A stretch of DNA of 10,646 nucleotides from Desulfotignum sp. (lineage in GTDB: Bacteria > Desulfobacterota > Desulfobacteria > Desulfobacterales > Desulfobacteraceae): NCBI GenBank assembly GCA_021737445.1, contig JAIPDY010000101.1, positions 1 to 10,646 of the forward strand. Direction: 5' to 3'. A program made the translations under genes and the position numbers. Below the pieces are notes generated by a model. That model had not been told where the DNA came from and did not search any database. It saw nothing but the letters and a program-made list of their open reading frames with translations. Positions within the stretch are counted from its first letter, which is position 1. Each line of letters opens with the position of its first letter. Of the stretch, positions 6,942 to 10,646 are shown one piece after another.

Positions 6942-7760
6942 ATGGCATATGATACCGGAACGGTTTTATTTGCATTTTCCCTCACCCTGATGGCTGGTTT
7001 GTCCACCGGCATCGGCAGTGCCCTGGGATTTTTTGCCAAAACCACCAACACAAGGTTTTTAACCGCCTCTCTGGGATTTTCCGCAGGGGTGATGATCTAT
7101 GTGGCTCTGGTGGAGATCTTTGTCAAGGCAAAAGACTCACTTGAGGCAGCCCTGGGGCCTTTTCAGGGATATCTGATGACCACCCTGGCTTTTTTCGCCG
7201 GGATTGCACTGATCGCTTTGATCGACTTTCTGGTTCCCGGCTTTGAAAACCCCCATGAAATCAGGAACATCGAAGAGATGCCCGACCATGACCTGGTACT
7301 GCAAAAAAAAAATTTAAAGCGCATGGGAATATTTTCAGCCATCGCCATTACCATCCACAATTTTCCTGAAGGCATAGCCACATTTGTGGGAGGGCTTGCA
7401 GACCCGACCATGGGCATGAGCATTGCCGTGGCCGTGGCCATCCACAATATTCCCGAAGGCATTGCCGTATCAGTGCCCATTTTTTATGCCACGGGCAGCC
7501 GGAAAAAAGCGTTTGGCCTGTCGTTTCTGTCTGGTCTGGCTGAACCAGTGGGTGCCCTGCTGGGCTATTTTCTGGTCCTCAGATATGTTACGGACACGTT
7601 ATTTGGGCTGCTGTTTGCATCAGTGGCCGGCATCATGGTATTTATCTCCCTGGATGAGCTGCTGCCCACCGCTGAAAAATACGGGGAACATCACATCGCC
7701 ATGTACGGGGTGGTGGCCGGCATGGCTGTAATGGCGGCCAGTCTGGTATTGTTTGCATAA
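6942..7760 (+). CDS. zupT: ZupT-like ZIP-family divalent metal transporter
   Basis: An inner-membrane transporter that imports zinc and often iron, manganese or cobalt. The 272 residues contain about eight hydrophobic segments. The ZIP signature appears twice, HNFPEG at 139-144 and HNIPEG at 168-173, forming the binuclear metal site in helices 4 and 5, followed by a Gly/Ala-rich SGLAEP segment. The central cytoplasmic loop (about 100-128) is acidic and ends with one KKNLKR stretch. E. coli ZupT is 257 residues and shares the same motif pair. A ribosome site AAGGAG (6926-6931) lies ten bases before ATG. The gene sits between the NifX-like gene and the histidine kinase on one presumed sigma-54 transcript, linking metal supply to cofactor handling and signalling. 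Metal specificity cannot be read from the sequence. Confidence 0.92.
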   Translation: MAYDTGTVLFAFSLTLMAGLSTGIGSALGFFAKTTNTRFLTASLGFSAGVMIYVALVEIFVKAKDSLEAALGPFQGYLMTTLAFFAGIALIALIDFLVPGFENPHEIRNIEEMPDHDLVLQKKNLKRMGIFSAIAITIHNFPEGIATFVGGLADPTMGMSIAVAVAIHNIPEGIAVSVPIFYATGSRKKAFGLSFLSGLAEPVGALLGYFLVLRYVTDTLFGLLFASVAGIMVFISLDELLPTAEKYGEHHIAMYGVVAGMAVMAASLVLFA

Positions 7761-7777
7761 CTATTTCAAGGACAAAA

Positions 7778-9697
7778 ATGACACAAAAAACATGCTGTGA
7801 AACTCTGATCCGGCAGATAAATACCCTTGAGGCCAGGCTCAAAGAGCAGGAAAACTTATGGGAAAAAGACCGGATTGCCGCCAGGCACCACCGCCGGTTC
7901 TTACAATTTATCCCATATCCGGTTCTGATACGAAATGCAGACGGCCTGATCACCTATCTGAACCCGGCGTTTACCCAGACATTCGGCTGGACCCTGGAGG
8001 AGCTCAAAGGCACCCATGGCAGAGAATATATCCCGGTGCATCTGCAGTCGCAGCTGGCCACAAAGATCAAGTCTCTGCCTCCGGGCAAAAATGTGCTCAA
8101 ACTGGCCACCAGACGTCTGACCAAGACCGGGCAGATTCTGGATATGGTGGTCAGGGTGGGAATTGACAGGGATGAAGACCTGAAACCAGCAGGCATGGTC
8201 ATGGTTTTCCGGGATGTGACCATGGAAAAACGGATCGACCGGAACCAGAGTGCCATCAACCGCATCAGCCAGGCCCTTCCCCAGTACCCCCGGCTGCCGC
8301 AGCTGCTCCAGTATGTGAGTGGTGAGATCAAAGAGCTGCTGGGAACCCAGGGAGCCAATGTCATGCTTCTGGATGAGGATGAAAAGGAGTTTTATGTGTT
8401 AAGCATGGTGCATGATGATCCCACCACCCAGGAACGGGTGAAAAAAATCCGGTTCAAGGTGGATGAACTGCTGTCGGGCCAGGTGGTAAAAACCGGCAAG
8501 CCCCTGATCATGACCTCTCTGCCCGAAGATCAGCAGCTGCACAAAAACCGGGATGCAAAAATCGGATACCGGGTAAAAAACGTGATGGTGGTGCCTTTGC
8601 ACACCAACACCCGGATCATCGGGGTGATCTCTGCGGATAATAAAAAAGAGGGGGCATTTGACCAGACCGACCTCAAAACCCTGAGCACCATTGCAGCCAC
8701 CGTGGCACTGTCCATTGAAAACGCCCGGGTGTCTGAAGAGCTGGAAAAAGCCAATGAAGAACTAAAAGGGCTGAATGCAGCCAAAGATAAAATGATCAGC
8801 CATCTGTCCCATGAACTTAAAACCCCGGTGGCAGTACTGCTCAGCTCCATTAAGATTTTATCGCGCAGATTGAAGGATCATCTGCCTGAAGATGCCTGGC
8901 GCCCCACCCTGGAACGGATGCAGCGGAACCTGAAGCGGCTCATCGGCATTGAAGCAGAGGTCTATGATATTGTGGAAAAAAAATCCTTTCACCACAAACC
9001 GGTTTATTCTTTGATTTTTGATGAGTGCAAGGATACCATTGAAGCCCTCATAGCTGAGGATACCGGAGAAACCGGGGTGGTACAGAAAGTGAGAAAAAAA
9101 CTGGATGACACCTTTTCATCTCCTGATCATGAAAAGAAACAGGTCCGCCTGGACCGGTTTGTGGCCAGGCGCATCAAGGCGTTAAGGCCCCTGTTCAGCC
9201 ACCGGGATGTGGACCTGTCCACCCGGCTTTCACCGGTCCCGCCAATCCTGATGCCGCTGGATCCTTTGCACAAAGTGGTGGACGGGCTGATACGCAATGC
9301 CGTTGAAAACACCCCGGACGGGTGCAGCATCCATGTTCTGGTCAACAAAAGGGGCAAGGGGGTGGCGTTTGTGGTCCAGGACCAGGGGATCGGACTGACC
9401 CGGGAAGCCCAGAAGCGGATCTTTGAAGGTTTTTTCACCACCCAGGAGACCATGCAGTATTCCTCCAAACAGCCGTTTGACTTCAATGCCGGCGGCAAGG
9501 GGGCAGACCTGCTGCGCATGAAAATATTTTCAGAGCGATTCAATTTTAAAATTTCCATGACATCCAAAAGGTGCAGCAGCCTTCCTGAGGCCACAGACAT
9601 CTGCCCCGGCAAAAAGCCTGCCTGCGACAGGCACCCCGGCCCGCCATGTGACGGCAAAACCCGTGTGACAGTAGTGTTCACCCTGACTGCAGATTAA
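7778..9697 (+). CDS. PAS-GAF sensor histidine kinase with Cys-rich C-terminal insertion
   Basis: A 639-residue soluble signalling kinase with no membrane segment. Order: short coiled coil (1-35), PAS (about 38-155), GAF (about 165-312), coiled coil, HisKA with phospho-acceptor His345 in HELKTP, a long charged linker (about 400-480) and HATPase. ATP-site boxes are visible: N507 (RNAVENTP), DQGIG at 535-539, FEGFF, and the G2 glycines 572/573/575. Unusually, between the G2 box and the last beta strand lies a cysteine insertion, Cys599, 609, 616 and 624, spaced CX9CX6CX7C, with a CPG motif. It may bind a metal or cluster and couple metal or redox state to kinase activity. The gene follows zupT by 17 bp with AAGGA five bases before ATG. 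No response regulator is adjacent, so its partner lies elsewhere. Intact, with no frameshift. Confidence 0.88.
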   Translation: MTQKTCCETLIRQINTLEARLKEQENLWEKDRIAARHHRRFLQFIPYPVLIRNADGLITYLNPAFTQTFGWTLEELKGTHGREYIPVHLQSQLATKIKSLPPGKNVLKLATRRLTKTGQILDMVVRVGIDRDEDLKPAGMVMVFRDVTMEKRIDRNQSAINRISQALPQYPRLPQLLQYVSGEIKELLGTQGANVMLLDEDEKEFYVLSMVHDDPTTQERVKKIRFKVDELLSGQVVKTGKPLIMTSLPEDQQLHKNRDAKIGYRVKNVMVVPLHTNTRIIGVISADNKKEGAFDQTDLKTLSTIAATVALSIENARVSEELEKANEELKGLNAAKDKMISHLSHELKTPVAVLLSSIKILSRRLKDHLPEDAWRPTLERMQRNLKRLIGIEAEVYDIVEKKSFHHKPVYSLIFDECKDTIEALIAEDTGETGVVQKVRKKLDDTFSSPDHEKKQVRLDRFVARRIKALRPLFSHRDVDLSTRLSPVPPILMPLDPLHKVVDGLIRNAVENTPDGCSIHVLVNKRGKGVAFVVQDQGIGLTREAQKRIFEGFFTTQETMQYSSKQPFDFNAGGKGADLLRMKIFSERFNFKISMTSKRCSSLPEATDICPGKKPACDRHPGPPCDGKTRVTVVFTLTAD

Positions 9698-9734
9698 AAA
9701 AAAGCCGGCTGCTGCCCCGTGTGTCTGAAGGTGA

Positions 9735-10283
9735 TCAGATCTTTTGTTCCTGCAGCCTGAAACAGGGGATGCACAGATTCTTGCCGGCAAACCGCCGGAT
9801 CCTGGATTCCATCACCTTTTCTTTGCACTCCTGGCAGGTCATGCTCTCAAGAATTCTTGCCGGCCTCACCGGGGGGACCTTCACCGGCTGAACCTGGAAC
9901 AGGTCATCCAGTTGTGCTGCCATGATCGCCTTTGTCCGGTCTTCTCTGTCGGCAAATCCGCCGGACGGCTCTTTGACGGCATCAGCCTGAAACAGGGCCC
10001 GGAACCCGGTGTCATTGTCCCGGTCAAAAAAGGTGAACCCGGGCTTGCCATAGTCTTTGTGAATCAGGTTGCCCTTGCCGAAGGTGCACCCGGTCAGATA
10101 CTGGATCCCGTCCACCCCGCACATATCGGTTTCCACCACACACACCATGTTTGCTTTGGCCGTAAAGTCCAGGCGGTTGAGCGCCAGCTCCGCAGCCCTG
10201 ATCCCGATGGCCAGCCCCGGGCAGGAATGCCCGTGAAATGCAATGGTTTCTTCTATCTTTTTTTTATCGATCATACAGGCCAT
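9735..10283 (-). CDS. fmdE: FmdE-family protein (formylmethanofuran dehydrogenase subunit E-like) with C-terminal zinc finger
   Basis: A 182-residue cytoplasmic protein. The N-terminal FmdE domain shows the HGHSCPG motif (His17, His19, Cys21), then ETDMCGVDG with Cys55 and GCTFGKG with Cys66, all typical metal-binding positions. The C-terminus holds a treble-clef-like zinc site CX2C-X17-CX2C (Cys150, 153, 171, 174). Homologues occur in methanogens beside formylmethanofuran dehydrogenase and stand alone in many sulfate reducers, where their role is unsettled; molybdopterin/tungstopterin enzyme maturation is one proposal. I chose ATG 10283 because AAGGAGG lies five bases upstream. An in-frame ATG at 10328 would add 15 residues, lacks such a site and lies upstream of the predicted transcription start. 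It is convergent with the kinase gene, leaving a 37-bp gap. The presence of a tungstoenzyme nearby is suggestive only. Confidence 0.88.
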   Translation of the reverse strand: MACMIDKKKIEETIAFHGHSCPGLAIGIRAAELALNRLDFTAKANMVCVVETDMCGVDGIQYLTGCTFGKGNLIHKDYGKPGFTFFDRDNDTGFRALFQADAVKEPSGGFADREDRTKAIMAAQLDDLFQVQPVKVPPVRPARILESMTCQECKEKVMESRIRRFAGKNLCIPCFRLQEQKI

Positions 10284-10288
10284 ACAGC

Positions 10289-10295
10289 CCTCCTT
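10289..10295 (-). promoter_or_regulatory. Strong ribosome binding site deciding the FmdE start
   Basis: On the - strand AAGGAGG stands five bases before ATG 10283, the optimal arrangement. This favours the 182-residue form over the longer one starting at 10328. Confidence 0.8.
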
Positions 10296-10306
10296 GTGGT
10301 TTACAG

Positions 10307-10335
10307 AAAATATGAAAAAAATTTTCAACTGTCAC
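10307..10335 (-). promoter_or_regulatory. Candidate sigma-70 promoter for the FmdE gene
   Basis: On the - strand, GTGACA (10335-10330) matches the -35 consensus at five of six positions. A 17-bp spacer (10329-10313) follows, then TATTTT (10312-10307), matching the -10 at four of six. The predicted start is near 10300, giving a 17-base leader that just contains the ribosome site. The spacer is very AT-rich, which helps melting. The fmdE gene may therefore be transcribed independently of the HicAB-like genes 53 bp upstream, although read-through is possible. Confidence 0.45.
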
Positions 10336-10336
10336 A

Positions 10337-10576
10337 TCATGCAACACTTTGCAGGTGATTTGCCAGATCATGCCCAGAGGTTGCCGGGGGCAAAGGTTTA
10401 TTGTCTTTCCGATACAGATTGATCGCCTCTTCGACAACCTGGCAGAGCTCTTCAAACACTATTTTTTCATCATCTCCGTGGCATCCGCCAAAAATCAACC
10501 CGGGCGCACTTCCAACATAACACTGGTCTTCTTCAGACCATTCAACAATTTTTATGTATCTGGCACTGTCCTTCAT
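10337..10576 (-). CDS. hicB: HicB-family antitoxin-like protein
   Basis: The 79-residue product has the HicB fold's partial RNase-H-like pattern: an opening strand (YIKIVEWSEEDQCYVG), the SAPGLIFGGCHGD turn that replaces the usual 'PDLPGCxxxG', and an amphipathic helix (FEELCQVVEEAINLYRKDNKPLPP) with the family's terminal Lys-Pro-Leu-Pro-Pro. HicB proteins neutralise the HicA mRNA interferase and may autoregulate. There is no clear C-terminal DNA-binding domain, so the form is short. The start ATG overlaps the stop of the preceding gene by four bases (ATGA), and GGAGGAG lies eleven bases upstream, inside that gene. This suits a toxin-antitoxin pair with the toxin first. Solitary HicB-like proteins also exist, so function as an antitoxin is inference. 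Confidence 0.75.
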   Translation of the reverse strand: MKDSARYIKIVEWSEEDQCYVGSAPGLIFGGCHGDDEKIVFEELCQVVEEAINLYRKDNKPLPPATSGHDLANHLQSVA

Positions 10577-10646
10577 TTTTTCTTCAACTCCTCCAGGGCC
10601 AGGCGGACTGCCCGAACCTGATAATGCTTACCATCATCTCCAGGTT
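10573..10646 (-). CDS. hicA: C-terminal fragment of a HicA-like toxin (runs off the window)
   Basis: The last 23 codons of a gene cut by the right edge are visible. The translation ends PGDDGKHYQVRAVRLALEEL plus three lysines. It resembles the C-terminal tail of one HicA subfamily, where a Gly-Lys-x-Tyr-Gln-Val-Arg-x-Val-Arg segment follows the catalytic dsRBD-like fold. The catalytic Gly-Ser-His part lies outside the window. The ATGA overlap with the HicB-like gene supports a toxin-antitoxin operon. Because only the tail is seen, the family call is tentative. Confidence 0.5.
   Translation of the reverse strand, partial: PGDDGKHYQVRAVRLALEELKKK

Noticed and set aside
9698..9720. Terminator for the - strand fmdE gene (GC-rich block followed by eight T on that strand)
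   Set aside because: The T-run is good, but the GC block GCAGCAGCCGGC forms no stem longer than about three pairs with a usable loop, so I do not call it.
10284..10328. 15-residue N-terminal extension of the FmdE protein (ATG 10328)
   Set aside because: It has no ribosome site, it would start upstream of the predicted transcription start, and the internal ATG has an optimal AAGGAGG.
9744..10358. 204-residue open frame on the + strand opposite fmdE
   Set aside because: It is antisense to a protein with clear metal-binding motifs and a strong ribosome site. Its translation has no recognised features.

Overview
The window most resembles a mesophilic sulfate-reducing member of the Desulfobacterota, probably a Desulfobacteraceae relative. 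This is inferred from gene content: a tungsten-type aldehyde ferredoxin oxidoreductase, a PAS/AAA+/Fis sigma-54 activator with a Cys-rich PAS domain, a stand-alone FmdE protein, and a PAS-GAF histidine kinase with a Cys-rich C-terminal insertion. No marker gene proves the taxonomy. The region is gene-dense, moderately GC-rich, and shows no insertion sequence, CRISPR array or tRNA.

Region 1 (1-243) is a non-coding leader. It has several short GC-rich inverted repeats in its first ~120 bases and a candidate extended -10 promoter at 177-185.

Region 2 (244-6350) is a compact four-gene operon on the + strand: NAD-type malic enzyme, aldehyde:ferredoxin oxidoreductase (AOR), a two-part class II aldolase/adducin-family protein, and a sigma-54-dependent activator. 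The gene junctions are 2 bp apart, 8 bp overlapping and 4 bp overlapping (ATGA), so tight co-expression is very likely. A hairpin plus T-run at 6370-6403 probably ends this transcript. The likely theme is aldehyde production or cleavage, oxidation to an acid with reduced ferredoxin, and a C4/C3 carbon link through malic enzyme. The physiological substrate cannot be read from the sequence.

Region 3 (6351-6568) is a regulatory island. It carries a near-consensus sigma-54 promoter (GGCAC-N5-TTGC, about 6501-6514) that lies at the centre of a 10-bp perfect inverted repeat. A nested palindrome at 6433-6471 sits about 55-93 bases upstream of the predicted start, where an activator of the type encoded just upstream would bind. 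Downstream are three + strand genes: a small NifX/NafY-type cofactor-binding-domain protein, a ZupT-like ZIP metal transporter, and a PAS-GAF histidine kinase. The simplest model is that the activator of operon 1 also switches on this metal-homeostasis/signalling operon.

Region 4 (9735-10646, - strand) is convergent to region 3. It holds an FmdE-family zinc-finger protein with its own good promoter and ribosome binding site, preceded by a HicB-like antitoxin and the C-terminal end of a HicA-like toxin that runs off the right edge.
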